NCBI RefSeq assembly: GCF_024721115.1
Contig: NZ_JAMDHK010000005.1
Coordinates: forward strand, 245,155-309,154
Reading direction: 5' to 3'
Length of the DNA: 64,000 nucleotides
From: Salipiger pentaromativorans
GTDB taxonomy: Bacteria; Pseudomonadota; Alphaproteobacteria; Rhodobacterales; Rhodobacteraceae
The notes under the pieces are model-generated. The model had not been told where the DNA came from. It worked only from the letters and a program-made list of their open reading frames with translations, and searched no databases. Both the position numbers and the translations under genes were made by a program. This document shows positions 8,038 to 15,950 of the stretch, in pieces (position 1 is the first letter of the stretch; every line of letters begins with the position of its first letter).

Positions 8038-9246
8038 ATGGGCGATGTGGTGGTGATCGGCGCGGGCCAGGCCGGCGCTTCGCTGGTGGCACGGCTGCGC
8101 GGCAAGGGGTTCGACGGCGGCATCACGCTGATCGGGGCCGAGCCGCTGCCGCCCTATCAGCGCCCGCCGCTCAGCAAGGCCTATCTGCTGGGTGAGATGG
8201 CGCAGGAGCGCCTGTTCCTCCGCCCTCCGGCCTTTTACGACGAGCAGCGCATCGCGCTGATGCTGGACAGCCCCGCAATCGCGGTGGATACCCGGGCGCG
8301 GCACGTCATCGCCGGCGGGCGCGAGATCTCCTATGACGATCTGGTGTTCTGCACCGGCTCCGCGCCGCGCCGGCTGCCCGCGGCGATCGGCGGCGATCTT
8401 GACGGCGTCTTCGTGGTGCGCGGCATCGGCGATGTGGATGCCATGCGCCCGCGCTTCACCGAAGGCGCCCGCGTGCTGATCGTGGGCGGCGGCTATATCG
8501 GTCTGGAAGCGGCGGCGGTCGCTGCCAAGCTGGGGCTCAAGGTGACCCTGGTGGAAATGGCGGCCCGTATCCTCCAGCGGGTCGCCGCGCCCGAGACCGC
8601 CGATTATTTCCGCGCGCTGCACACCGGTCATGGCGTCGATATCCGCGAAGGCGTCGGGCTCGGCACGCTCACCGGAACCGGGGGCCGGGTGACCGGGGCC
8701 GAGCTGACCGACGGCAGTGCGCTTGCGGTCGATTTCGTCATCGCCGGCGTCGGCATCCTGCCCGACACCGCCCTCGCCGAAGCCGCCGGGATCGCCATCG
8801 AGAACGGCATCCGCACCGACGCCCAGGGCCGGACCTCGGCGCCGCAGGTCTGGGCGGCGGGGGATTGCGCCTCGTTCCCCCATGGCGGCGCCCGGCTCCG
8901 GCTGGAAAGCGTCGGCAACGCCATCGACCAGGCCGAGACGGTGGCGGACAATATCATGGGGGCCGAGCGCCCCTATCTGGCGAGACCCTGGTTCTGGTCC
9001 GACCAATATGACGTGAAGCTGCAAATCGCAGGGCTGAACACCGGCTATGACCGGGTGGTGCTGCGCCAGAGCGGCGCGGCGGTCTCGCATTGGTACTACG
9101 CCGGCGAGACGCTGCTGGCGCTCGACGCGATGAACGATCCGCGCGCCTATATGGTCGGCAAGCGGCTGATCGAGGCGGGGAAATCGCCCGCGCCCGGTGC
9201 CGTGGGCAACCCCGACACCGATCTCAAGGCGCTTTTGAGCGCGTGA
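8038..9246 (+). CDS. FAD-dependent NAD(P)H oxidoreductase, ferredoxin/rubredoxin reductase type
   Basis: A 402-residue flavoprotein of the rhodocoxin/putidaredoxin reductase group, predicted to pass electrons from NAD(P)H to an iron-sulfur protein. It has the N-terminal FAD dinucleotide-binding G-A-G-Q-A-G (about 8-13), the P-Y-Q-R-P-P-L-S-K motif near 40, a second NAD-binding G-G-G-Y-I-G-L-E near 150, the A-A-G-D-C FAD motif near 280 and the C-terminal W-F-W-S-D-Q-Y-D motif typical of these reductases. A GGAAGGA ribosome-binding site precedes the ATG. No ferredoxin or oxygenase partner is adjacent. Its stop overlaps the GTG start of rsmD. Confidence 0.88.
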   Translation: MGDVVVIGAGQAGASLVARLRGKGFDGGITLIGAEPLPPYQRPPLSKAYLLGEMAQERLFLRPPAFYDEQRIALMLDSPAIAVDTRARHVIAGGREISYDDLVFCTGSAPRRLPAAIGGDLDGVFVVRGIGDVDAMRPRFTEGARVLIVGGGYIGLEAAAVAAKLGLKVTLVEMAARILQRVAAPETADYFRALHTGHGVDIREGVGLGTLTGTGGRVTGAELTDGSALAVDFVIAGVGILPDTALAEAAGIAIENGIRTDAQGRTSAPQVWAAGDCASFPHGGARLRLESVGNAIDQAETVADNIMGAERPYLARPWFWSDQYDVKLQIAGLNTGYDRVVLRQSGAAVSHWYYAGETLLALDAMNDPRAYMVGKRLIEAGKSPAPGAVGNPDTDLKALLSA

Positions 9247-9800
9247 GGATCATCGCCGGAGAATGGCGCGGCCGGGCGCTGACCGCGGTGGGCAAGGGCG
9301 ACCCCCGCGCCCATCTGCGCCCCACCACCGACCGGGTGCGCGAGAGCCTCTTCAACATGCTCGCCGGTGGCCGCTTCGGCGACCCGTTCGAGGGTGCGCA
9401 GGTGCTCGACCTCTTTGCCGGCACCGGCGCGCTGGGGCTGGAAGCGCTCTCGCGCGGCGCGGCGTCCTGCTGCTTTGTCGATGACGGGCGCAAGGCGCTG
9501 TCGCTGCTGCGCGAGAACATCCGGCTACTGGGCTGCGCCGACCGCACCAAGGTGATCGCCCGCGACGCCACCCGCCTGCCGGCGGAGGGCACCGCCTGCG
9601 ATCTGGTCTTTCTCGATCCGCCTTACGGCAAGGCTCTGGGCGGGGCGGCACTGGCCGCGGCCCGCGCGGGCGGCTGGCTCGCCCCGGGGGCGCTGGTGGT
9701 CTGGGAGGAGAACGCGCCGCAAGCCGCGCCCGAAGGGTTCGATCTGCTGGAAAACCGCCGCTACGGCGACACCCATGTGACGCTTCTGCGCGTAGCGTGA
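9243..9800 (+). CDS. rsmD: 16S rRNA (guanine966-N2)-methyltransferase RsmD
   Basis: S-adenosylmethionine-dependent methylase of G966 in 16S rRNA. The 185-residue protein begins R-I-I-A-G-E-W-R-G-R, the usual RsmD N-terminus. It has R-P-T-T-D-R-V-R-E-S-L-F-N near 30, the SAM motif D-L-F-A-G-T-G-A-L-G-L-E near 57 and the catalytic D-P-P-Y near 122. The start is the GTG at 9243-9245, overlapping the stop of the flavoprotein gene (GTGA). Starts further upstream would add sequence foreign to the family. Confidence 0.93.
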   Translation: MRIIAGEWRGRALTAVGKGDPRAHLRPTTDRVRESLFNMLAGGRFGDPFEGAQVLDLFAGTGALGLEALSRGAASCCFVDDGRKALSLLRENIRLLGCADRTKVIARDATRLPAEGTACDLVFLDPPYGKALGGAALAAARAGGWLAPGALVVWEENAPQAAPEGFDLLENRRYGDTHVTLLRVA

Positions 9801-9891
9801 CCGCGCCGCGCCGCCTTGGCTCTGGTAATCGTGGGTGGCTCGGGTATCTTATTCATATCTGTTCATGTTTGCGAAGAACTGGGAGGCTCGC

Positions 9892-10860
9892 ATGACGATT
9901 TTCAAGCCGACGCGCCGGGACATTCTGGCCATGGCCGCCGCCGCGCCCGCGCTGACCCTGCCGGCCATGGGCCGCGCGGAGCTGGGGGCACCCGCCGCGG
10001 GCAACCCGTCGCATTTCTCCTTCTCGCTGGGCGAGGCGAAATTGACGGTGATCTCGGACGGCTCGCTGCAGCTTCCGGCCAACGGGCTGGGCGTGAACGC
10101 CGATCCCGAAACGGTGAAGGCCTTCCTGGAAAGCTATTATCTCTCGCCCGAAATCAACTATTCGCACACCAACCACCTGCTGGTGGAGCTGGGCGATGCC
10201 AAGGTGCTGGTCGATGTCGGCTCGGGCAACCGCTTCCTCGACACCGCCGGCCGGCTCCTGGACAACCTCGATGCCGCCGGCATCGCCCCGGGCGAGATCA
10301 CCCATGTGGTCATCACCCATGCGCACCCCGATCACATCTGGGGCATCCGCGACGATTTCGACGAGGCGATCCTGCCCGACGCGGCCTATTTCATCGGCCA
10401 GTCCGAACATGATTTCTGGATGCAGGACGGGCTGGCCGGCACCGTTGCGCCGGACATGCAGCAATTCGTCGTGGGGGCGCAGAACTCGATCAATGTGGAC
10501 GGCGCCGACTGGCAGCTTCTGTCCAACGAACAGGAGATCGTGCCGGGGCTGCGCGTGATCGACACGCCGGGCCACACGCCCGGTCACATGAGCCTGATCC
10601 TCGAGTCGAACGGCCAGCAACTGCTCGTCACCGGCGATGCGATGAGCCATTCCTACATGAACTTCGCCCATCCCGAGTGGTTCAACGGTTTCGATATGGA
10701 CGGGGCGCAGACCGTCGCCACGCGCCAGCGCCTGCTCGACATGGCGGTCGCCGATCGCATGGCCGTTCTGGGCTATCACTTCCCCTTCCCCGGTGTCGGG
10801 CATGTGATGAAGGACGGCGAAACCTATCGCTTTGTACCCGCGCTCTGGAAATGGAGCTAG
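9892..10860 (+). CDS. exported metallo-beta-lactamase-fold hydrolase
   Basis: A 322-residue MBL-fold protein with a twin-arginine-like signal (T-R-R-D-I-L followed by an Ala-rich hydrophobic run ending A-M-G-R-A, about residue 31). The zinc motif T-H-A-H-P-D-H lies near residues 138-144, with further ligands in T-P-G-H-T-P-G-H (about 226) and T-G-D-A near 248. It resembles the broad methyl-parathion-hydrolase-like MBL group, and the substrate is unknown. The ATG at 9892 has a GGGAGG site upstream and gives a proper signal peptide. An earlier in-frame ATG at 9835 does not. A perfect hairpin follows the gene. Confidence 0.82.
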   Translation: MTIFKPTRRDILAMAAAAPALTLPAMGRAELGAPAAGNPSHFSFSLGEAKLTVISDGSLQLPANGLGVNADPETVKAFLESYYLSPEINYSHTNHLLVELGDAKVLVDVGSGNRFLDTAGRLLDNLDAAGIAPGEITHVVITHAHPDHIWGIRDDFDEAILPDAAYFIGQSEHDFWMQDGLAGTVAPDMQQFVVGAQNSINVDGADWQLLSNEQEIVPGLRVIDTPGHTPGHMSLILESNGQQLLVTGDAMSHSYMNFAHPEWFNGFDMDGAQTVATRQRLLDMAVADRMAVLGYHFPFPGVGHVMKDGETYRFVPALWKWS

Positions 10861-10870
10861 GCAGCTTTCC

Positions 10871-10894
10871 GCGGCACCGTCCTGACGGTGCCGC
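10871..10894. terminator. terminator-like hairpin after the MBL hydrolase gene
   Basis: GCGGCACCGT, loop CCTG, ACGGTGCCGC: a perfect 10-bp stem with a 4-nt loop, 11 bp after the stop codon and between two convergent genes. No U-run follows. Confidence 0.6.
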
Positions 10895-10963
10895 GATCCG
10901 GGCGCGCTGAGCCCGATCTTTCCGGACGGCGATGGCGCCGCCTGCAACTGCGCTTGCGCCGGT

Positions 10964-11392
10964 CTACTGGATGGAAATATCCACGCGCTGGCTTTCGCCG
11001 CTGCTGCCGGGGATCTTGAGATAATAACGGCCCGGCTTGATGGCGAGGAACTCGATCTCCATCGTTCCGGCCTCGTCGAACTCGACGCTTTCCAGGCCGA
11101 AGGGCCGGATCTCCAGCCCGTTCACCACCACCTCGTTGACCCAGATCGCCCGGAAGAACCCCGAGCCTTCCAGCGCCAGTTCACCGCTGCCGTCGGCCTC
11201 GATCTCGAGCTCGTAGAGCATCCCGGATTTCAACGTGATCGGCGCCTCGGCCAGCGGCTTGCCCACCGACAGCAGGATGCCGGGCATCTCGCCCTTGTTG
11301 GAATTGGACAGCACGCCGGCAAAGCCGAAGTCATGCGCGGCGGCGGGCAGGGCGCATAGCGCGAGCGCCGCCGCGAATAGCGGGGTTTTCAT
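10964..11392 (-). CDS. small exported protein of unknown function
   Basis: A 142-residue protein with a clear signal peptide ending A-A-A and a predicted mature N-terminus starting with His (H-D-F-G-F). The rest is beta-rich, ending in a K-P-G-R-Y-Y-L-K-I-P-G segment that recalls the C-terminal strands of cupredoxin-like folds. The mature part has no cysteine, so a classical type 1 copper site is not possible. It lies 13 nt downstream of the ATPase gene of a NitT/TauT-type importer and probably shares its transcript. A periplasmic binding or scavenging role is plausible from position only. Confidence 0.7.
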   Translation of the reverse strand: MKTPLFAAALALCALPAAAHDFGFAGVLSNSNKGEMPGILLSVGKPLAEAPITLKSGMLYELEIEADGSGELALEGSGFFRAIWVNEVVVNGLEIRPFGLESVEFDEAGTMEIEFLAIKPGRYYLKIPGSSGESQRVDISIQ

Positions 11393-11405
11393 GGGTCTTC
11401 CTCCT

Positions 11406-12077
11406 TCAGACCAGATGAGGGGAAAGCGTGGCCGGATGGCCGCGCAGCTCCAATATGCGGTTGGCTAGGCGTTCGGCCTCGGCTCTGGCATGGGTGACAA
11501 AGATCGTTGCGGGGCGGGCCTCGGCGATCAGCGCCTCGGTCAGCGACAGCATGGACTCGGCCAGCGCCGGATCGAGCGAGACAAAGGGCTCGTCCATGAC
11601 CAGCATCTCGGGCCGGCCGGCAAAGGCGCGCGCCAGCGCCAGCCGCCGCTGCTGACCCAGCGACAGGCGCCCCGGAAAGGCCTCTTCGCGGCCTTTCAGC
11701 CCGACCCGCGCCAGCGCGGCCCGGGCCTGCCGGTCGCTCAGTTCGGGATGGACCAGCGTCAGGTTGCGCAGCGCGCTGCGCCAGGGCAGCAGGGTGGGCT
11801 CCTGAAACACCATCGCCATGGATTCCGGCCGGTCGACATGGCCCTCGAAATCGCCGTCGAGCCCGGCAACAATCCGCAGCAGAGTGGATTTGCCGATCCC
11901 GGACGGCCCCAACAGCGCCACCGTCTCGCCACGCGCCACCTCGAAGCGCACGTTCTCCAGGATCGGCGTGACCCCGAACCGCTTGGCGCGAATATCGACG
12001 CGGATCACGCCCGGCTCCGGACGCAGGGGGCGAAAGGGCACGACGCGCCGGTCATCTGCGCAGCGATCCTGCCTCAT
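11406..12077 (-). CDS. ABC transporter ATP-binding protein, NitT/TauT (SsuB) type
   Basis: ATPase subunit of an importer. The 223 residues contain Walker A GPSGIGKS, a Q-loop F-Q-E-P-T-L-L-P-W, signature L-S-L-G-Q-Q and Walker B M-L-V-M-D-E-P. The signature has Leu where most families have Gly, which should not abolish function. The ATG at 12075-12077 overlaps the stop of the binding-protein gene (ATGA). An internal GTG about 24 codons later would remove a basic leader and is an alternative start. No permease gene lies nearby, and the only NitT/TauT-type permease in the window is at 48650-49459. Confidence 0.85.
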   Translation of the reverse strand: MRQDRCADDRRVVPFRPLRPEPGVIRVDIRAKRFGVTPILENVRFEVARGETVALLGPSGIGKSTLLRIVAGLDGDFEGHVDRPESMAMVFQEPTLLPWRSALRNLTLVHPELSDRQARAALARVGLKGREEAFPGRLSLGQQRRLALARAFAGRPEMLVMDEPFVSLDPALAESMLSLTEALIAEARPATIFVTHARAEAERLANRILELRGHPATLSPHLV

Positions 12078-13042
12078 TGCACCGCCGCGAAAAGACCGTC
12101 GGGCACGGCGTCGGCGCGGCCGACCAGCTCGGCCCCGCCGAGATCGGCCATCAGCGCCAGAAGCCGGCCCGCCGCCGCCGCATCCACCGGGCCGCGCGCG
12201 GGCACCCCCGCCAGCCAGTCGGCGCGAAGCTGCTCGAACTGCGCATCGGTCTTGGCATTCATCATCGGGCGAACCGCATCCCAGGCGCCAGCCTCGTCGG
12301 CCAGCAGCGCCTTGGCCTCGCGGCTGGCCTCGTAAAAGCCCTGCGCCAGATCGGGGTGGGACGCCAGGAAGTCGCCCTTGAAATAATAGCCCAGCAGCGG
12401 CACGTCCGGATCCAGCCCCAGCGCCATCGCGGCGGTCTCGACCGAGATCAGCTCGCGCATGCCGGCGGCCTTCATCTTGGCCAGGAAGTGCCAGAAATTG
12501 ATCGCCCCCGCGTAATCGCCGCCCAGTGCCGATTTGAAGATCAGCGGTGGCGCGCCAAAGACCTGCTCGGTCTCGGCCTTGAGATCGAGCCCGTATTCCT
12601 TCTGCGCATAGGCGCGCAGGATCAGCCAGGATTTGTCCAGCGGCCCGCCCGCGATGCCGATCTTGCCGCCGGCGAGATCGGCCAGCGTGCGGGCGTCCGA
12701 GCCCTCGGGCACCACGACCCCGCCGACCGCGCGGGAATAGGGCACCACCACATAGTCCTTGCCCTCGGCGCGCTGCCGCGCCACCCAGATCCAATCCGCC
12801 ACAGCCATGTCGGCCTCGCCGCCCTCGACCGCGATGCGGGTGGCGCCGTTGTCGGCATAGGGCATCATCTCGAGCTTGAAGCCGTGTTTCTCGTCCAGCC
12901 CGTTCGCGGCGATGGTGGACAGCTCCCAGTTCACCGTGCCGATCTTGAGCGTCGCGGCCCGGATCACCGGCAGATCCGCGGCCATCGCCGCCGAGGCCAG
13001 GCACAGCGCCCCGAGCGCCGCCATAAATCGTTGAAAGCGCAT
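12074..13042 (-). CDS. ABC transporter substrate-binding protein, NMT1/SsuA-like
   Basis: A periplasmic binding protein of 322 residues with a signal peptide (cleavage near A-M-A-A-D, about residue 22) and the two-lobed NMT1/THI5-SsuA-like fold: T-L-K-I-G-T-V-N-W-E near 31, V-E-G-G-E-A-D-M-A-V-A-D near 70 and a G-G-K-I-G-I-A-G segment near 125. A GGGGAGGAG ribosome-binding site precedes the ATG at 13040-13042, which decided the start over an in-frame ATG further upstream. Ligand unknown. The operon then encodes the ATPase and the small exported protein, but no permease. Its surroundings suggest a role tied to PQQ or methanol metabolism. Confidence 0.85.
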   Translation of the reverse strand: MRFQRFMAALGALCLASAAMAADLPVIRAATLKIGTVNWELSTIAANGLDEKHGFKLEMMPYADNGATRIAVEGGEADMAVADWIWVARQRAEGKDYVVVPYSRAVGGVVVPEGSDARTLADLAGGKIGIAGGPLDKSWLILRAYAQKEYGLDLKAETEQVFGAPPLIFKSALGGDYAGAINFWHFLAKMKAAGMRELISVETAAMALGLDPDVPLLGYYFKGDFLASHPDLAQGFYEASREAKALLADEAGAWDAVRPMMNAKTDAQFEQLRADWLAGVPARGPVDAAAAGRLLALMADLGGAELVGRADAVPDGLFAAVQ

Positions 13043-13132
13043 AATCTCTCCTCCCCAGAAAAGCGCGCGCCGGGCAAGCGGGTCGCCGTACCCGGTCATC
13101 GGGCCCAACGTGATCGCCGCACCCCTTCTTGT

Positions 13133-14104
13133 CTAGTGGGGCGTGATCGCCACGCCCCAGGGCTGCTGCCCCACCGGCACCGACCTGATGGCCTGTTCCC
13201 GGGCCACGTCGATCACCGTCACATCGTTGGAATTCCCGTTGGTCGTCACCAGAAACTCTTCACCCGGTGTAAAGGCCATCTGCCAGACGCGCTGTCCGAC
13301 CATGATATAATCGACAACCTCCAGCGAGGCGCCGTCGATCACCGCCACGCGATTCGCCGGCCCCAGCGCCACGAAGATACGGCTGCCGTCCCGGGTGATC
13401 TTGACCCCAACCGGCTGAAGCCATTCCGGCAGCACGCCGGGCACCTCGAAGCCGATCTTCTGCGTGAGCGTCGGCGTTCCGTCCTCGGCGATGTCGATCA
13501 CACTGACCGTGCCGCCGATCTCGGCGCTGACAAAGAGTCTTTTACCGTCCGCGGTGTATTCCGCATAGCGCGGGCGCTGGTCCACCAGCACATTGTGCTT
13601 GATCTGGTAATCCTCGGTCGAGATGAAATGCGCCATGTTGGTGGTCTCGGACGTATTCACCACCCATTTCTCGTCGGGCGAGATCGCCATGCCCTCGGGC
13701 TCGACCCCCACCGGCACCTCTGCCAGAATCTTGTGGGTCCGAGTATCGGTCACGGTGACGAGATTGTCGTCCTCATTGGCGATGTAGAGCGGCGAGCCTG
13801 CCGGATCGAGCACGAAGAGTTCGGGATCGGGGCCCGACGGCAGGGTGTAGAGCTCCTGATAGGTTTCGGTGTCGAAAACCCGCACCGCGTCGTCATCCGA
13901 GGCGCAGACATAAAGCAGCTTGCCATCGGGCGAGAGCGTGATGCCGCGCGGGCGGTTGCCGCCGCTGAATTCCTCGATGGGCTCCCAGGTCGATGTGTCG
14001 ATCACGGTGATGGTGTTGCCGCGCTCGTTCGAGACGAACGCCTTGCCCGCGAAGGCGCTGCTGGCCGCAAGGCACAGCGCGGCAGAGAGGATCAGGGGGT
14101 TCAT
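13133..14104 (-). CDS. PQQ-dependent catabolism-associated beta-propeller protein (YVTN type)
   Basis: An exported 323-residue beta-propeller of the family found beside PQQ-dependent alcohol dehydrogenases and their ABC transporter (TIGR03866-like). The signal peptide ends near A-F-A-G-K, and at least six N-T-I-T-V-I-D/D-x-x-T-x-x-x-x-x-x-V-P-V-G-type blades follow. An ATG at 14117-14119 overlaps the upstream stop, but the ATG at 14102-14104 has a GAGGAA ribosome-binding site at good spacing and a cleaner signal peptide, so it was chosen. Members of this family are encoded with the PedA1A2BC-type ABC system that Pseudomonas putida needs for lanthanide-dependent growth. The biochemical role is unknown. 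Confidence 0.85.
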   Translation of the reverse strand: MNPLILSAALCLAASSAFAGKAFVSNERGNTITVIDTSTWEPIEEFSGGNRPRGITLSPDGKLLYVCASDDDAVRVFDTETYQELYTLPSGPDPELFVLDPAGSPLYIANEDDNLVTVTDTRTHKILAEVPVGVEPEGMAISPDEKWVVNTSETTNMAHFISTEDYQIKHNVLVDQRPRYAEYTADGKRLFVSAEIGGTVSVIDIAEDGTPTLTQKIGFEVPGVLPEWLQPVGVKITRDGSRIFVALGPANRVAVIDGASLEVVDYIMVGQRVWQMAFTPGEEFLVTTNGNSNDVTVIDVAREQAIRSVPVGQQPWGVAITPH

Positions 14105-14115
14105 GGCGTGTTTCC

Positions 14116-15303
14116 TCATTGGAATGCGGTGCAGGCGGATTCGGGGCGGTCGAGCCCCAGCGTGTCCAGCGGCGAGACCTGGTGCAAAAAGCCTTCCTGC
14201 GGGCTCACGCTGACGGTGATCCGCCCATCGTAAAGCAGGATCGGCTGGCGCATCTGGCCGTTCCAGTCGCGAAAGGTCACCTTCTGCCCCTTGAAGGCGG
14301 CCAGCTCGAAAGCGTCCGACAGCACATAGGCCTCGATCTCGCGCGGGTCGGTGCTGGTCGTGCGGGTCACCGCCTCGCCCAGCACGCGCAGCGCCAGCCA
14401 GACGTTGTAATCCTCTTCCATCACGTAGCGGCGGGTGAGCTTTTCGAACCGGGTCTGGAACTGCGTCGCGCCCCAGGCCTCATGGGCACCGTGGATGGTG
14501 ACCGGGCGCAGCCCGGCGCTGCCCATGACCGGGCGCGGCGTCCACAGATGATAGGGCAGATAGGCGGCGAAATAATCGGTGGCATCGGCGGCGATCACCA
14601 CGTCATGCTCCTTGGTTCGTTGCATGAAGGTCGGCAATTGCCGCTGCACCATCACATGGCCGGAATCGGTCCGCCGGGCGCCGCCGGTGTCCTCGAAAAC
14701 CCGGTCCTCGACGACCTTCGCCCCGAACTTGTGCGCCGCGCGGCGATAGGCATCGGCCAGCGCGCGGTCGGCGGGGTTCGAGCCTTCGACCAGCAGCCAG
14801 CGCGGCCATTTCTTCCAGACCGCAAACTGCGCCACCGCATCGGCCTTCATGGCGTTCGAGGGCGCGATATGCAGCAGGTTGGCCCGGCAGGCATCGTCCC
14901 GCAGCGCTGTTTCCGGCGCACGGGTGTTCACCACCAGCGCCCCCGCCTGCGCGGCCCGGTCGGTCAGCCGCAGCAGATCCCCGGCCTGCGCGTCGATCAC
15001 CAGATACCGGATGCCCTCCGCAAGCAGCGCCTCGAGCGCCGCATCGGCCTCCTCCGGCGCTGCGGCAACGGTTGCGGTGTCGTAGCTGTGGCCCAGGAAC
15101 CGCCCGGTGGTGCCATTGTCCTCGTCGGCCAGCACCGCCCCGGCAAAGCCCAGATCCTCGGGCCGCAGATCGAAGCGCGAGATCGGCAGCAGAGTGGGGT
15201 AGTCCACCCGCAGCACCGCCGCGCGCACGTCCAGCGCCTGCGCAGCACCTGCAAAAACAGTAAGAAACGCCGCAGCGAGCAGCGGCACAAGCCTTGTCAG
15301 CAA
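14116..15303 (-). CDS. substrate-binding-like protein of the PQQ-dependent alcohol dehydrogenase ABC system
   Basis: A 395-residue periplasmic protein resembling branched-chain amino-acid/Leu-Ile-Val binding proteins, as in the TIGR03863 family linked to PQQ-dependent alcohol oxidation. It has a signal peptide (A-G-A-A-Q-A-L-D) followed by alpha/beta lobes. The likely start is the TTG at 15301-15303, which has a GGGAGGAG site 5 nt upstream. An ATG at 15346-15348 would add a basic leader and lacks such a site. The cognate permease and ATPase are encoded about 33 kb away (47137-48653). It is the first gene of the operon with the beta-propeller, and its promoter region is shared with the divergent 15459 gene. 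Confidence 0.85.
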   Translation of the reverse strand: MLTRLVPLLAAAFLTVFAGAAQALDVRAAVLRVDYPTLLPISRFDLRPEDLGFAGAVLADEDNGTTGRFLGHSYDTATVAAAPEEADAALEALLAEGIRYLVIDAQAGDLLRLTDRAAQAGALVVNTRAPETALRDDACRANLLHIAPSNAMKADAVAQFAVWKKWPRWLLVEGSNPADRALADAYRRAAHKFGAKVVEDRVFEDTGGARRTDSGHVMVQRQLPTFMQRTKEHDVVIAADATDYFAAYLPYHLWTPRPVMGSAGLRPVTIHGAHEAWGATQFQTRFEKLTRRYVMEEDYNVWLALRVLGEAVTRTTSTDPREIEAYVLSDAFELAAFKGQKVTFRDWNGQMRQPILLYDGRITVSVSPQEGFLHQVSPLDTLGLDRPESACTAFQ

Positions 15304-15435
15304 TGTCTCCTCCCAGATGCCCGGCTGTTTTTGTCGGGCTTTGCGCAACCCTGCCCGAGTCTCCGGCTTGGGCGGAACCGATACTTTTGGTTCGGTTGCA
15401 GGCTCTAGGGTAGCGGCGGCACCATGAGGCGCGAC

Positions 15436-15450
15436 TCTTAATTTCTAAGA
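15436..15450 (-). promoter_or_regulatory. inverted-repeat motif shared with the pqqA promoter region
   Basis: Read on the minus strand it is TCTTAGAAATTAAGA, which differs at one position from TCTTAGAAACTAAGA found 79 bp upstream of pqqA. It lies 133 bp upstream of the TTG start of the binding-protein gene and directly before the ribosome-binding site of the divergent 15459 gene. It is a candidate binding site for a common regulator. A weaker GAACC-N9-GGTTC inverted repeat is at 15375-15393. Confidence 0.45.
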
Positions 15451-15458
15451 AGGGGGAA

Positions 15459-15950
15459 ATGCTTACGCGCGTTGTCATCCTGAGCCTGGCGCTCTGCGGC
15501 GCGGCACAAGCGGAGGAGACGGTGGCCTTCTTCGGCATCACCTTGCTGGATTCCTCGCTTCAAACCGCCGAACTGGGCCAGGACCCGGCAGAGCTTGCCC
15601 GGCTGGCAATGCTGGAAGAGCAGGTGCGCGCGCGCTTTACGGAGGAGGGCTATGCGCTGGCCGATCTGACCCCGGTGGCCAAGGAACGCGACCGGATCGT
15701 GAACCCGGCGAAATGCTATGGCTGCGACACGCGCATGGCCGCAAAGCTGGGCGCCGATTATGCGCTGGTGGGCGAGGTTCAGAAGGTCTCGAACCTGATC
15801 CTGACCATGAACCTGCAGATGCGCAGCGCCGCGACCGGCCAAATGGTCAAGGGCCGCGTGGTCGATATTCGCGGCAACACGGACGAAAGCTGGACGCGCG
15901 GCATGCGCTACATCTTGAACAACACATTCTTCAGGGAGGAGGAGGAATGA
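15459..15950 (+). CDS. exported DUF3280/DUF2380-like protein
   Basis: A 163-residue exported protein with a short signal peptide (A-A-Q-A-E-E). The mature domain, E-T-V-A-F-F-G-I-T-L-L-D-S-S followed by a C-Y-G-C motif near residue 85 and G-A-D-Y-A-L-V-G-E-V-Q-K-V-S-N, resembles the DUF3280/DUF2380 group, which is related to TolB-like N-terminal domains. The C-x2-C pair could form a disulfide or bind metal. AGGGGG precedes the ATG. The stop overlaps the ATG of the SRPBCC gene (ATGA). This begins a four-gene operon with SRPBCC, beta-propeller and SoxYZ-like genes. Function unknown. Confidence 0.72.
   Translation: MLTRVVILSLALCGAAQAEETVAFFGITLLDSSLQTAELGQDPAELARLAMLEEQVRARFTEEGYALADLTPVAKERDRIVNPAKCYGCDTRMAAKLGADYALVGEVQKVSNLILTMNLQMRSAATGQMVKGRVVDIRGNTDESWTRGMRYILNNTFFREEEE

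Noticed and set aside
11406-13004. Single long frame joining the importer ATPase and binding-protein regions
   Set aside because: Only the part below 12077 encodes the ATPase. Upstream the real gene is in another frame and has its own signal peptide and ribosome-binding site.
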